Part shown: in pieces, positions 1 to 9,978 of the stretch
How positions within the stretch are numbered: the stretch's first letter is position 1
Layout: each line of letters opens with the position of its first letter
Origin: Bog-756 sp963841885
Lineage (GTDB): Bacteria; Actinomycetota; Acidimicrobiia; Acidimicrobiales; RAAP-2
Direction of reading: 5' to 3'
DNA: 64,000 nucleotides
Assembly (NCBI GenBank): GCA_963841885.1
Contig: CAWJEK010000021.1
Location: forward strand, 62,001 to 126,000
Made by a program: the position numbers and the translations under genes
The notes under the pieces: model-generated
Told to the model about the DNA's origin: nothing
Seen by the model: the letters and a program-made list of their open reading frames with translations, nothing else
Databases searched by the model: none

Positions 1-1
1 C

Positions 2-1189
2 ACCACGCTGCACGCCGCGCTCCGCCAGCCCGCCGAGGTCGCCGCCTTCGACTTCGGGGGCGCCCTGCGGTCGGGACCCGGAGCCCTGCGCACCGCCCTC
101 GGCGCCGCCGGCACCGGCACCACCCTGGTCGTGGTGTCCGACCTGCGCGACGGACTGCCGACCTCGGGGGACGAGGCCGCGGGAGGTGACGGGGCGGCGG
201 CCGTGCTCGTCGGCGACGACGGGCCCGGCGCCCCGGTGATCGCCGAGTACCTGGGTGGCGCCTCGATGAGCGACGAGTTCCTCGACCGCTGGCGCACCCC
301 CGGCGACCGGCGGTCCCGGACGTGGGAGGAGCGCTTCGGTGAGACGCGCTACGTCCCGCTGGGCGCAGACGCCTGGCAGGCGGGCCTGAAGGCGGCCGGC
401 GTGACCGCCGAGGAGGTCGACCGGGTGGTGGTCACCGGCATGCACGGCCGGGCCGCCAAGGCCGTGGGTCGGGCCCTGGGCGTGCGCGACGGGGCCCTGT
501 CCGACGACCTGTCGGCCAGCGTGGGGCAGACCGGCGCGGCCCACGCCGGGCTGGTCCTGGCCTCGCTCGTCGAAGCGGCCGCCCCCGGTGAGGTCGTGGC
601 GGTGGTGTCGTTGGCCGACGGCGCCGACGTGCTCGTGTTCCGCACCACGGCGGCCATCGCCGACTGGTCGGCCGCCGACCCGGTCGCCGACCAGGTGGCG
701 GCCGGTGCCGACCTCCCCTACGCGAAGTTCCTCGCCTGGCGGGGCATGGTCTCCCCGGAGCCGCCGCGGCGACCCGAGCCGGCACGGGTCTCGTCGTCCG
801 CCGCCTGGCGCAACGAGGACTGGAAGTTCGGCTTCGTCGGCTCCCAGGACCGCACCTCGGGGGCGGTGCACCTGCCGCCGTCGCGGGTGTCGATGCAGGG
901 CGGCGCCGTCGACGACATGGTGCCGTTCGACCGGGCCGACGCCGAGGCCACCATCGCCACCTACACCATCGACCGGCTCGCCTACTCGCCCAGCCCGCCG
1001 GTCGTCTTCGCCGTCCTCGACTTCGACGGCGGTGGACGGTTCCCGGTCGAGCTGACCGACGTCGACCCCGACACCGTCGACATCGGCGACCGGGTGCGCA
1101 TGACGTTCCGCCGGCTCTTCACCGCCGACGGCATCCACGACTACTTCTGGAAGGCCACCCCCGTCCGCCGCGGCGCGACGGCCGGCTGA
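2..1189 (+). CDS. HMG-CoA-synthase-like / DUF35 OB-fold fusion protein (5' partial)
   Basis: The frame is open from base 2, so the N-terminus lies before the window. The visible ~395 residues are the second half of a thiolase-fold, HMG-CoA-synthase-like domain (SVGQTGAAHAGLVLASL near nt 517-567), then a DUF35-type acyl-CoA-binding OB fold (about nt 780-1180). In DUF35 proteins a four-Cys zinc ribbon normally precedes the OB fold; here the matching stretch (FGFVGSQDRTSGAVHLPP, nt ~827-880) has no Cys, so the ribbon is degenerate. The next gene, a thiolase, follows after 55 nt on the same strand. Thiolase/DUF35 pairs act on acyl-CoAs, for example in sterol side-chain cleavage (Ltp2-ChsH2). The exact substrate cannot be read from the sequence. 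Confidence 0.7.
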   Translation, partial: TTLHAALRQPAEVAAFDFGGALRSGPGALRTALGAAGTGTTLVVVSDLRDGLPTSGDEAAGGDGAAAVLVGDDGPGAPVIAEYLGGASMSDEFLDRWRTPGDRRSRTWEERFGETRYVPLGADAWQAGLKAAGVTAEEVDRVVVTGMHGRAAKAVGRALGVRDGALSDDLSASVGQTGAAHAGLVLASLVEAAAPGEVVAVVSLADGADVLVFRTTAAIADWSAADPVADQVAAGADLPYAKFLAWRGMVSPEPPRRPEPARVSSSAAWRNEDWKFGFVGSQDRTSGAVHLPPSRVSMQGGAVDDMVPFDRADAEATIATYTIDRLAYSPSPPVVFAVLDFDGGGRFPVELTDVDPDTVDIGDRVRMTFRRLFTADGIHDYFWKATPVRRGATAG

Positions 1190-1244
1190 CCACCACACCG
1201 CACCGGGCCGGTCCGTCCGGCCCCTCACAGCTGCAAGGAGAGCA

Positions 1245-2435
1245 ATGGCTTCGCACGGGATCAAGGACCGGGTGGCGATCGTCGGGATGGGCTGCACCCG
1301 CTTCGCCGAGCACTGGGACAAGAGCCTCGACGACCTCATCGTCGACGCCGCCGAGGAGACCTTCGCCTCGGCCGGACTCACCAAGGACGACGTCGACGCC
1401 TACTGGTTCGGAACGGCGCAGTCGGGCATGAGCGGCATCACGCTGGCCCGGCCGCTGCAGCTCGAGAACAAGCCGGTGACGCGGGTGGAGAACTACTGCA
1501 CCACCGGGTCCGAGGCGCTGCGGGCGGCGGCCTACGCCGTGGCGTCCGGGGCCTACGACGTGGCCATGGCCGTCGGCGCCGAAAAGGTGAAGGACTCCGG
1601 GTACCAGGGCCTCAACGCCTTCCCCATCCCGAACGACGGGACGGCCCGGACCCTGACGGCGGCGGCCATGTTCTCCATGGTGGCCCCGGCCTACGGCAAG
1701 AAGTACGGGGTGGGCGAGGACGAGCTCACCGAGGTGCTGGCCCGCATCTCGTGGAAGAACCACCAGAACGGCGCCCGCAACCCGCGGGCCCAGTTCCGCA
1801 AGGAGGTCTCGACGGAGACCATCTGCGCCTCCCCCCGGGTCGCCGGCCGGCTCGGCGTGTTCGACTGCGCCGGTGTGGCCGACGGGGCGGCGGCGGCCAT
1901 CGTCGTCCGGGCCGAGGACGCGCACCGCTACACCGACAAGCCGATCTACATCAAGGCCCTGTCGTTCGCGGCGGGCAGCGGCTCGGGCCTCATCGACCCC
2001 GACTACGACTACACGTGGTTCCCCGAGTGCGCCGCCGCCGCCCAGGACGCCTACGCCCAGGCCGGCATCACCGACCCCCTGGCCGAGCTGGCCATGGCCG
2101 AGGTCCACGACTGCTTCACCCCGACCGAGCTCGTCCTGATGGAGGATCTCGGCTTCGCCCCCCGGGGCACGGCGTGGAAGGAGGTGCTGGCCGGCACCTT
2201 CGACCGCGACGGGGCCCTTCCCGTCAACCCGGACGGCGGTCTGAAGAGCTTCGGCCACCCGGTCGGCGCGTCGGGCCTGAGGATGTTCTTCGAGGCCTGG
2301 CTGCAGCTGCGCGGCGAGGCGACCCCGGAACGCCAGATCCGGACCGACCGGAAGCTGGCCCTCACCCACAACCTCGGGGGCTATCCGGGCGAGATGGTGT
2401 CGTTCGTCTCCGTGGTGGGCACCGAGCCCGGCTGA
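1245..2435 (+). CDS. thiolase family protein (acetyl-CoA acetyltransferase / lipid-transfer type)
   Basis: A 396-residue thiolase of the SCP-x/Ltp type. The nucleophile is Cys85 in VENYCTTGSE, and the general-base motif is GGLKSFGHPVGASG with His338. The C-terminal Cys of biosynthetic thiolases is absent; the segment reads THNLGGYPG, as in Ltp-type enzymes. An AAGGAG ribosome site lies 6 nt before ATG 1245. It probably works with the preceding DUF35 fusion in thiolytic or retro-aldol cleavage of an acyl-CoA in fatty-acid or sterol catabolism. Family assignment is firm; substrate unknown. Confidence 0.85.
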   Translation: MASHGIKDRVAIVGMGCTRFAEHWDKSLDDLIVDAAEETFASAGLTKDDVDAYWFGTAQSGMSGITLARPLQLENKPVTRVENYCTTGSEALRAAAYAVASGAYDVAMAVGAEKVKDSGYQGLNAFPIPNDGTARTLTAAAMFSMVAPAYGKKYGVGEDELTEVLARISWKNHQNGARNPRAQFRKEVSTETICASPRVAGRLGVFDCAGVADGAAAAIVVRAEDAHRYTDKPIYIKALSFAAGSGSGLIDPDYDYTWFPECAAAAQDAYAQAGITDPLAELAMAEVHDCFTPTELVLMEDLGFAPRGTAWKEVLAGTFDRDGALPVNPDGGLKSFGHPVGASGLRMFFEAWLQLRGEATPERQIRTDRKLALTHNLGGYPGEMVSFVSVVGTEPG

Positions 2436-2641
2436 TCCGGTCGGTCGGCCGGACCGGACTCCGCACCGCGCCGCTCGGCGGCGTGACGGAGGTAGTTGCC
2501 GAGGACCAGCACCATCAGGCCGGTCATGATGACGGCCAGGCCGATACCGCCGGCCTCCTGGCGCGCCGACTGCCGCACCCCGGTCGTGGCGACCAGTACC
2601 GCCAGCCCCGCCCCGATCAGGACCAGGGCGGCCGCCCGCAC
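2381..2641 (-). CDS. small two-helix membrane protein (hypothetical)
   Basis: An 86-residue reading from GTG 2641 with two hydrophobic segments (AAALVLIGAGLAVLVATTG and GIGLAVIMTGLMVLVLG) and a polar charged tail. The frame is open upstream to 2752, but that part is Arg-rich and overlaps the neighbouring CADD-like gene, so I chose the later GTG. The 3' end overlaps the end of the convergent thiolase by about 55 nt. Not recognised; no function proposed. Confidence 0.4.
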   Translation of the reverse strand: MRAAALVLIGAGLAVLVATTGVRQSARQEAGGIGLAVIMTGLMVLVLGNYLRHAAERRGAESGPADRPDQPGSVPTTETNDTISPG

Positions 2642-2700
2642 CCCCCTGCCGGTAGGGCGGCGTCCCGGGCCCGGGGTCAAGGACCAGCCGGCCCCGTACC

Positions 2701-3396
2701 TCAGGCGACGGCGACGAGGCCCTCGGCGTCGCGCTCGTCGAGCAGGGCCCACCAGGCGTCGGCGGCCCGGCGGGAGGCGTCGGCCACCGCGGTCGGATCG
2801 GCGTCCAGCCGGGCGAGGGCCTCGATCGCCCAGTCACCGTGCTCGGCGTCCATGGTGGCGTGCACGTCCCAGAAGGACGTACCGGCCGCGTCCATGCCGT
2901 ACCAGCGGCGCAGCCCGTCCCCCTTGGTGGCGGCGATGGCCGCCGCCTGGGTCTCGTAGGCGGCGAGCCCGGCGATCGCCGCCGTGGGCGACTCCTCGGC
3001 CAGGGCGCGGTAGGTGTCGGCCAGGGCCTCGGCGGCGGGTCCGGCCGAGCCGGCGACGGCGTCGGGCAGGGCGCCGGCGAACTCGTCGAACAGCTCGAGA
3101 TGGGGACGCGGGCGGCCCAGCTCGTCGGCCAGGTTGCGCGCCACCAGGTCGGCGGTCCCGAGGTCGCCGTCGGCCGTCAGGCGGTCGACCACCGCCGCCA
3201 GCACCGTCGGCAGGACGGCCTCGAAGGCCCGGTAGTGGACGGCGTACTCGGCGAGCTCCTGGGACCGGAGCTCGCCGGCCTCCCAACGTCGGTAGAACGG
3301 ATGGGTGAGGAGCCTCCGCCCTTCGAGTCCGGCGGCGACGGCGTCGGCCAGTGAGGCCTGCGGATCGGTGGGTTCAGCGGCGGTGTCGTGGGTCAT
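2701..3396 (-). CDS. CADD-type heme-oxygenase-like diiron protein, likely self-sacrificing pABA synthase
   Basis: A 231-residue all-helical protein of the TENA/PqqC/heme-oxygenase-like fold. From memory of Chlamydia CADD I can align its working residues one for one with matching spacing: Tyr35 in LTHPFYRRW (CADD Tyr27), Glu92 and His99 in DELGRPRPH (E81, H88), Glu148 and Lys158 in YETQAAAIAATK (E142, K152), and His179, Asp183, His186 in HATMDAEH (H174, D178, H181). CADD cleaves its own Tyr side chain to supply p-aminobenzoate for folate. Retention of both the metal ligands and the sacrificial Tyr/Lys points to the same role rather than PQQ or thiamine metabolism. The gene looks intact and is not in an obvious folate operon. 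Confidence 0.8.
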   Translation of the reverse strand: MTHDTAAEPTDPQASLADAVAAGLEGRRLLTHPFYRRWEAGELRSQELAEYAVHYRAFEAVLPTVLAAVVDRLTADGDLGTADLVARNLADELGRPRPHLELFDEFAGALPDAVAGSAGPAAEALADTYRALAEESPTAAIAGLAAYETQAAAIAATKGDGLRRWYGMDAAGTSFWDVHATMDAEHGDWAIEALARLDADPTAVADASRRAADAWWALLDERDAEGLVAVA

Positions 3397-3450
3397 GGCG
3401 AACCCTACCGCCGCGTCCGGCGGTGCGCCCGGGTGACCGGGGTCGCCCGA

Positions 3451-4274
3451 TCAGCGGGCGACGGCCTGCTGGCTCGACGGGTGGGCGTAGCGGCCGCTGA
3501 CGTAGCTCGGCGGGCCGGACACGCGCCCGCCCCGCTCCGCCCCGGGGTCGAGGTACCGCAGCTTGCAGCTCGCGCTCCTGGGCCATCCGGCGCAGGTGCA
3601 CGAGGAGCACCACGTAGGCGGCCAGGGCCACACCGTCGAGGCGCGGCCACCGCCCAGGCCCCGGTGGCGCCCGTCATCAGACCGACGAGGAGCATGACGA
3701 AGAAGAGACCGAAGAGGACGGCCAGGGTGTCCCGGCGCCGGCGGCGGGCCTGGGCCCGCGTGACGGACTCCATGGCGCGTGGTGCGGGGGAAGGGTCGAC
3801 CGGCGGGGCGTAGGCCGCCGGTCGGCGATGGTCGTAGGCGGTCGGGATCGGCACCGGACCGGCATGGGGATCGTCCGACCGTCGCGGGTCGCCGTAGCTG
3901 TCGGCAGGCGAGGGGGCGGCGGGCGACGGGGTGTCGGGAACCGTCCGGGAGGCGACCGGCTCCACCACCTCGGGCTCCCCCAGGAAGGCCAGGGCCGGAC
4001 GGGGGAGCTCCTTCGCCCCCACCACCGTCAGTACCGGCGGGCGTCCGTCGTCGGGATAGTGGATCCCGGTGGGCGAACCCGTGCCGTCCACCGAACGGAG
4101 CCGGTAGGCGGGAGCGACGAGGGGCTCGGGGGCCCGCTGCTCGAGGACGCGGAGCTGGTGGTGGAAGTGGGTGATCGACTGGACCCCGCCGCTGTTGGCA
4201 CGGCGCTTGAGGAGGCTCGGTCCCAGGATGACGGCCCAGGCCGCCACGATGATGATCACCAGCACCACAGGCAT
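3451..4274 (-). CDS. GlpR/SepX-like membrane protein (two frameshifts)
   Basis: The N-terminus is one transmembrane helix (MPVVLVIIIVAAWAVILG) followed by a Lys/Arg cluster. A long Pro-rich low-complexity middle follows, then a basic stretch (RAQARRRRRDT) leading into paired hydrophobic helices near the end (LAVLFGLFFVMLLVGLMTG and VALAAYVVLLVHLRRM). This layout matches the actinobacterial GlpR/SepX divisome proteins; the match is by architecture only. The reading frame breaks near 3640 and again near 3555. Joined across both breaks it ends in SGRYAHPSSQQAVAR and a stop at 3451. The breaks are probably sequence errors. Confidence 0.5.
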
Positions 4275-4288
4275 CAGCTCCTCGACCG

Positions 4289-4302
4289 ACCTGTTACCAG
4301 GT
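4289..4302. promoter_or_regulatory. operator-like palindrome in a divergent intergenic region
   Basis: ACCTGTTACCAGGT is a 14-bp inverted repeat with only the two inner pairs (positions 6 and 9) imperfect, 14 bp in front of the GlpR/SepX-like gene. A second inverted repeat, GTCACC-GTG-GGTGAC, lies at 4340-4354 before the YhhN-like gene on the other strand. Both lie in the 106-bp spacer between the divergent starts. No regulator can be named. Confidence 0.3.
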
Positions 4303-4380
4303 GAAACGCTACCGACGACGAATTCCGTAGTGGTGGATGGTCACCGTGGGTGACGGGAGCCGCCGGTAGCGTCACTCCCG

Positions 4381-5053
4381 GTGACCGCCTTCTGGCTCCT
4401 GATGGCCGTCGCCGGGGCGGCGGCCGTGGTCGACTGGATGGCGGTCGCCCGGTCGGCCGTCCGGGTCGAGTACGTGGCCAAGCCGGCCGTGCTCGTCGCC
4501 CTGACCGCGGCCTGCCGCCGTCCTGCCCGCCTCCCACACCGACCTCGTCGACCGGAGGTGGTGGTTCGTCGGTGCCCTGGCCCTGTCCCTGGCCGGGGAC
4601 GTGCTCCTGATGATCCCCGGCAACCTCTTCGTCCCGGGCCTGGCCGCCTTCCTGGCGGCCACACCCTCTACATCGTCGGCTTCCTGCAGCCGCCGTCACC
4701 CCCGGGCGTACCGCCCTTCACCTTCTCGGCGACCGGCCTCGTCGTGGCCGCCGGCGTGGCGGTGGTGGTCGCGGCGGCCCCGGCCGTACTGCATCTTCCG
4801 GGCGCTGGAGCGCGACGGCCAGAGGTCACTCATGGCACCGGTGGCCGTCTACCTGGTGGTGATCCTGACCATGGCCGTCATCGCCGCCAACGTCGGGGTG
4901 CCGGCCGCCCTGGCCGGCGGCGTGCTGTTCGTGGTGTCCGACACCGTGCTCGCCCTGAACCGGTTCGTGCGTCCGACCCGGCACGGCGACGTCGCCGTGC
5001 ACGTCACGTACCACCTCGCCCAGGGCCTACTCGTGCTGTCGCTGCTCCACTGA
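4381..5053 (+). CDS. YhhN/TMEM86 (lysoplasmalogenase-like) membrane protein (three frameshifts)
   Basis: Read across frame changes near 4515, 4660 and 4795, this gives about 223 residues of mostly hydrophobic sequence with the YhhN signatures: FVGALALSLAGDVLLMIPG in the middle and GGVLFVVSDTVLALNRFV near the end. The family has seven to eight membrane helices and includes lysoplasmalogenases, which hydrolyse vinyl-ether lysolipids. The GTG at 4381 is the first start in the frame. Frame order is 1-2-1-2, as expected from single-base errors in G/C runs. The exact enzymatic activity is uncertain. Confidence 0.65.
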
Positions 5054-5084
5054 CGGGGCGCCCGGCGCCGGCGGCGGGCTCGCA

Positions 5085-5733
5085 TCAGTCGAAGATCGGG
5101 CCGACGTCGCGGGAGCGCTTGAGCTCGTAGAAGCCGGGCGTGCCGGCCACCAGCAGGACGCCGTCCCACAGGCGTCCGGCGGCCTCGCCCTTCGGCGCCG
5201 GGGTCACCACCGGGCCGAAGAACGCCACGCCCCCGACGGCGATGACCGGGGTCCCGACGTCCATGCCCACCTGGTCCATGCCCCGGTGGTGGGAGGCCTT
5301 GACGCGCCTCGTCGTAGGCGTCGCTGTCCATGGCGTCGGCCAGGTCGGTCGGGAGACCGACCTCGGCCAGCGCCTTCTCGATGGTGCTGCGGTCGAGCTC
5401 CTCGCCTCCGATGTGCCGGCGGGTGCCCAGCGCGGTGTAGAGCGGCAGACCACCTCGGGTCCGTGGGCCTGCTCGGCGGCCACCACCACCCGTACCGGAC
5501 CCCACGCCTTGGCCAGGAGCTCGCGGTACTCTCGGACAGGTCATCCTTGTCGGCGTTGAGGTAGGCGAGCGACATCACGTGCCAGCTGGACCTCGACGGT
5601 CGCGCACCTCGGCGGCGTTGAGGATCCAGCGCGACGTGATCCACGCCCACGGGCAGAGCGGGTCGAACCAGAAGTCGGCGACGGTCCGGCCGTCGGTGGG
5701 GGTGGTCGTGGTGCTCCGTGCGGTGGCGGTCAC
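5085..5733 (-). CDS. DsbA-family protein, mycothiol-dependent nitroreductase (Rv2466c) type (frameshifted)
   Basis: The pieces join into a protein matching Mycobacterium Rv2466c from end to end: VADFWFDPLCPWAWITSRW, WHVMSLAYLNADKDDL, YRELLAKAWGPVRV, AAEQAHG, GMDQVGMDVGTPVIAVGG and a C-terminal FYELKRSRDVGPIFD. Frames change near 5600, 5530, 5450 and 5305. I place the start at GTG 5733 after GAGGAG. As I recall, Rv2466c carries a CPWC active site; here the motif reads CPWA, so only the first Cys remains. The fold is thioredoxin-like and cytosolic (no signal peptide). Confidence 0.7.
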
Positions 5734-5858
5734 GGTGGACTCCTCGTATGGCGATATGGACGGGCGATCTGCCGCGGCTCGTCACCTGCGTCCGTACAAC
5801 CCCGTTCCCGCGTCCCTGTTCCCCGGAAGAGGAGCCCGCACCCGGTGGAGCCGCAGGA

Positions 5859-6656
5859 TCAGGGTCGGGCGCGGGCGGACCAACGCCCCCCACGCCGCTC
5901 GACCGCCACCGACACACCGAAGGCGTCCGACACCGACTCGTCGGTCAGCACCTCGTCGACCGGGCCGGTGGCCACCAGTCGGCCCCGACCGCAACAGGGC
6001 GGCATGGGTCACGCCGGGTGGGAGTTCCTCCAGATGGTGGGTGACCAGGACGAGCGGGGGAACGGCGGGGTCGCCGGCCAGGGTGGCCAGGCGACCCAGC
6101 AGGCGCTCCCGGGCCCCGAGATCGAGGCCGGCGGCCGGCTCGTCCATCAGGATCAGCTCCGGGTCGCCCATGAGTGCCCGCGAGAGCAGGACCTGCTGAC
6201 GCTCCCCCTCCGAGAGCTGTCCGAACGGCCGTGCCGCGAAGGCCTCGCTCCCGAACCCGGCCTCGGCCAGCAGTCGGGACGCCCGGGTGTGGTCCTCCGG
6301 GGAGTACTCGTGCCACCAGGTCTCGAGGGCCGCGTGCCGCCCGGTCAGCACCACGTCGAGCGCCGGCTGGGCCGGCCGCAGCGAACGTCCCACCGAGGCG
6401 CTCACCACGGTGATGCGCGTGCGCAGGGCCCGCATGTCGACCCGGCCGAGGGTCTCACCCAGGATCCGGACCGTGCCCCGGGTCGGCCAGAGACCCGCCC
6501 CCACCACGCGCAGCAGAGTCGTCTTGCCGGACCCGTTGGGTCCGAGCAGCGCCCACCGCTCCCCGGTCCCACGGTCCAGGAGATGTCGTCGAGCAGGGCG
6601 GACCCGTCGCGCACCACGGCCACCCCCTCGAGGCTCACCACCGGCCCGTCGGTCAC
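5859..6656 (-). CDS. ABC transporter ATP-binding protein (two frameshifts)
   Basis: Starts MTDGPVVSLEGVAVVRDG at ATG 6656. It contains Walker A GPNGSGKTT, the signature LSEGERQQVLLSRALM, Walker B LILMDEPAAGLD and the switch His in LVTHHLEEL. Frames break near 6565 and 5985; the corrected C-terminus reads RLVATGPVDEVLTDESVSDAFG and ends at 5859. The signature has Glu for the usual second Gly (LSEGE), as in ModF-like or iron-type ATPases. No permease is adjacent, so the transported substrate is unknown. Confidence 0.7.
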
Positions 6657-6767
6657 CGGTCACCCCCGGTCGGACAGTCGACCCGGGGGTCGACGGTTAG
6701 TGCGCCTGGCCGGTCGGATCCCATGTCCTCATCCTGGCAGGGTGGGATCCCGGCGCCGGAACCCTCG

Positions 6768-7268
6768 TCAGCAGGTGCAGGGGCCGGTCCCCGACGCGCG
6801 GCAGACCGAGCTGGCATCCTCGCCCTTCCCGCCCGGGCAGTCGGGTCGGAACGGCGTCTCGGCGGCGATGGCGCAGACCATGTGGGCCGACACCTCCAGG
6901 GTCGAGGCGATGGCGTCGATCGTCATTCCCTCCCGCAGGGTGGCGTAGACGACGGCCCGACGTAGCCGGTGCCGGGCTTCGTACAGTGCGGCGATGGCGG
7001 CCTCCGTCGACCGGCGGGCGGACAACGGTGGCACCATGACCAGGGCCTCGCAGACGCTGGCCCCCGCGTCGACCTTCTGCGCCCCGTCGAGGAGCATGCA
7101 CTCGTAGTGCTCGAGCTCGCACCGCAGATCCCGGTTGGCCGACAGCACGGCCTCGAGCGCACCACCGAGGTCGACGTCGTCCGCCACCCCGGGACGGGAA
7201 CCGCCGTCCCCGTCCCCCGAATCCTCGGCTCCGGCCCGTCCGCGGCCGGTGTCTGTCGTCTGGATCAC
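6768..7268 (-). CDS. putative helix-turn-helix regulator with Cys-rich tail
   Basis: 166 residues from GTG 7268. An acidic, Gly/Asp-rich N-terminus is followed by a helical region (LEAVLSANRDLRCELEHYE) and a plausible helix-turn-helix (REGMTIDAIASTLEVSAHMV, about residues 112-131). The last 28 residues carry five Cys (CPGGKGEDASSVC, CTC), unusual for a simple DNA-binding protein and possibly metal- or redox-binding. It lies between an ABC ATPase and ychF on the same strand. The frame continues upstream, but the earlier sequence is low in recognisable content. Not assignable to a named family. Confidence 0.5.
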   Translation of the reverse strand: MIQTTDTGRGRAGAEDSGDGDGGSRPGVADDVDLGGALEAVLSANRDLRCELEHYECMLLDGAQKVDAGASVCEALVMVPPLSARRSTEAAIAALYEARHRLRRAVVYATLREGMTIDAIASTLEVSAHMVCAIAAETPFRPDCPGGKGEDASSVCRASGTGPCTC

Positions 7269-7480
7269 ATCGTCCTCACTTGGGCGTTCCTCGGCCGGGC
7301 TGCCCGCGCCGACACGGCTGTATCGACCGGCCCCCGGGAGCCCTTGAATGCCACCGCCGATCGCACTTCGAAGCCGTCCGCCAAGCCGACAGGGACACCG
7401 CCCGGTTCGGCTGGGGAGAACCGCCGGGGCGCCCGTCGACGCGTCCGACCGCCCGGTCACCGGATCGCCCGCTCCAGAGC

Positions 7481-8565
<1,085 letters not shown>

Positions 8566-8664
8566 GGGTGCTTCCTCCGATGTCGCCGCCGGGCCCGACC
8601 GGCCGGCGGGCCAGGCTTCGAGCGTAGGTGATGCCGCACGGGCCGGTGGACCGGCCGGGGCGGC

Positions 8665-9401
8665 TCAGCCCAGCGGGGGCCACCAGGTACTCGCTCATGG
8701 TCGAGCTGCGCAGCCGGCCGAGGTCCAGGCAGGCGCGACACGCTGTCCAGCATGCGGCCGACGTTGGCGCTCAGCTCCTCGTCGGTCGAGGCGTTGAAGA
8801 ACAGCTTCGGATCGGCCACGTGCTCGACCGAGGGCCAGCCCTCCTCGACGATGCCGTCGATCCCGGGGGCGCCCGTCGGTGAGCGACCGGACCACCTCGT
8901 TGCGCACGTACCGGGTCCGGGGCTGCAGCTCGCCCGACACCGGTGACTGCGTGCCGTGCCACCGGGTGATCCACTCGCGGTAGTCGAGGCCCTCGGGCCG
9001 GTGGATGAGGGCCACCGTCAGCACCCCGGGCGAGCGCTCGCCGTCGGGCCAGTCGCGGGGCGCGGCGTAGGGGGTGGTGCCGTAGTCGTCGTAGAGCGAC
9101 TCGACCACCAGGTACGAGGCGGTCGTCAGCTTGAGGTCGGCCAGGGCCTCGTCGATCCCGGCGGTGCGCTCGTAGCAGTCGAGCCACATCGAGACCTCGG
9201 CCACGTGGGGCGCCTCTCCCTCCGGCGCGGGGGCCGGCGAGGGGCGCGGCGGCCGCCGCCGAGTCGTGGACGTTGACAGGTGGCGGCCCGGGCCCCCGCC
9301 CCGTGCAGCCGCGGCAGGGTGTCCTCCAGGAGCTGGTGGCGCAAGGCGTCGCCCGACTCGCCGTCCCCGAGGCCCCACACCAGCGCGATGACCTTCTCCA
9401 C
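8665..9401 (-). CDS. EthD-domain-like protein (several frameshifts)
   Basis: Begins with GTG 9401 (EKVIALVWGLGDGESGD), 9 nt after the stop of the CMD gene. Joined pieces include EVSMWLDCYE, TVALIHRPEGLDYREWITRW, TRYVRNEVVRSL and EEGWPSVEHVADPKLFFN, the pattern of EthD dimeric alpha/beta-barrel proteins, with a terminal helix ending near MSEYL. Frames change near 9285, 9240, 8880, 8730 and 8680, so the exact C-terminus is uncertain. EthD proteins are small ligand-binding or lyase-like proteins often found in catabolic operons; no substrate can be given. Confidence 0.55.
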
Positions 9402-9410
9402 GGCGTCCCC

Positions 9411-9935
9411 TCAGGCCTGCACGGCCGGGGCGCCGTGGACGGCGGGCACCCGGCAGGCGCCGTCGATGTCGAAGACCTGGTTGAACCGGCCGAGGGCGAG
9501 CCACGAGCCGACGCACAGGGCCAGGTCGACCAGCTCGTCGTCGGTGAAGGCGTCGTGGCAGCCGGGCCCAGAACCCGGCGTCCATGTGCGGGTGGTCGGT
9601 GGCGTAGCGGCGGGCGAACTCGGCGGCCAGCCGCTCCCGCCCGGTCAGGGACCCGTCGTCGGCCTCCACCGCCGCGTAGAACGATTCCGGCACCTCGTCG
9701 GGGGACGCACCCCGGGACGGGCACGTCACGGGCGGTCCGCCAGTCGAGGCACAGCGCGCACTCGTTGATGCGGGCCATGGTGATCCGGGCCGCCTCGAAC
9801 TCGCGCAGCGACAGGCTCGAGTGCTCGTACACGGCCGACGAGTAGCCGGCCGCCGCCGACGTGAGCGTCGGGCGCCAGGGCCGTCCACACGTGGATCAGC
9901 GGGTCCTGGCCGTCGGGCACGGTCACGTTCGGCAT
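9411..9935 (-). CDS. carboxymuconolactone decarboxylase / AhpD-like protein (frameshifted)
   Basis: Starts MPNVTVPDGQDPLIHVWTAL at ATG 9935. The core reads SLREFEAARITMARINECALCLDWRTA: a CxxC (CALC) on the helix typical of the CMD/AhpD peroxidase fold. It is followed by ERLAAEFARRYATDHPHMD and DELVDLALCVGSWLALGRFN. Frames change near 9870, 9715 and 9565. The CxxC suggests AhpD-type thiol peroxidase or reductase activity rather than lactone decarboxylation. The EthD-like gene follows in the same direction, so the two are probably co-transcribed. Confidence 0.65.
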
Positions 9936-9978
9936 CCGCGCCTCCTCGGCGGGTCGGCCGTCGCCACCGGCCGGGACG

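Noticed and set aside
2701..3396. PqqC or TenA (thiaminase II) assignment
   Set aside because: The diagnostic CADD Tyr, Lys and metal ligands are all present, and no PQQ or thiamine genes are near.
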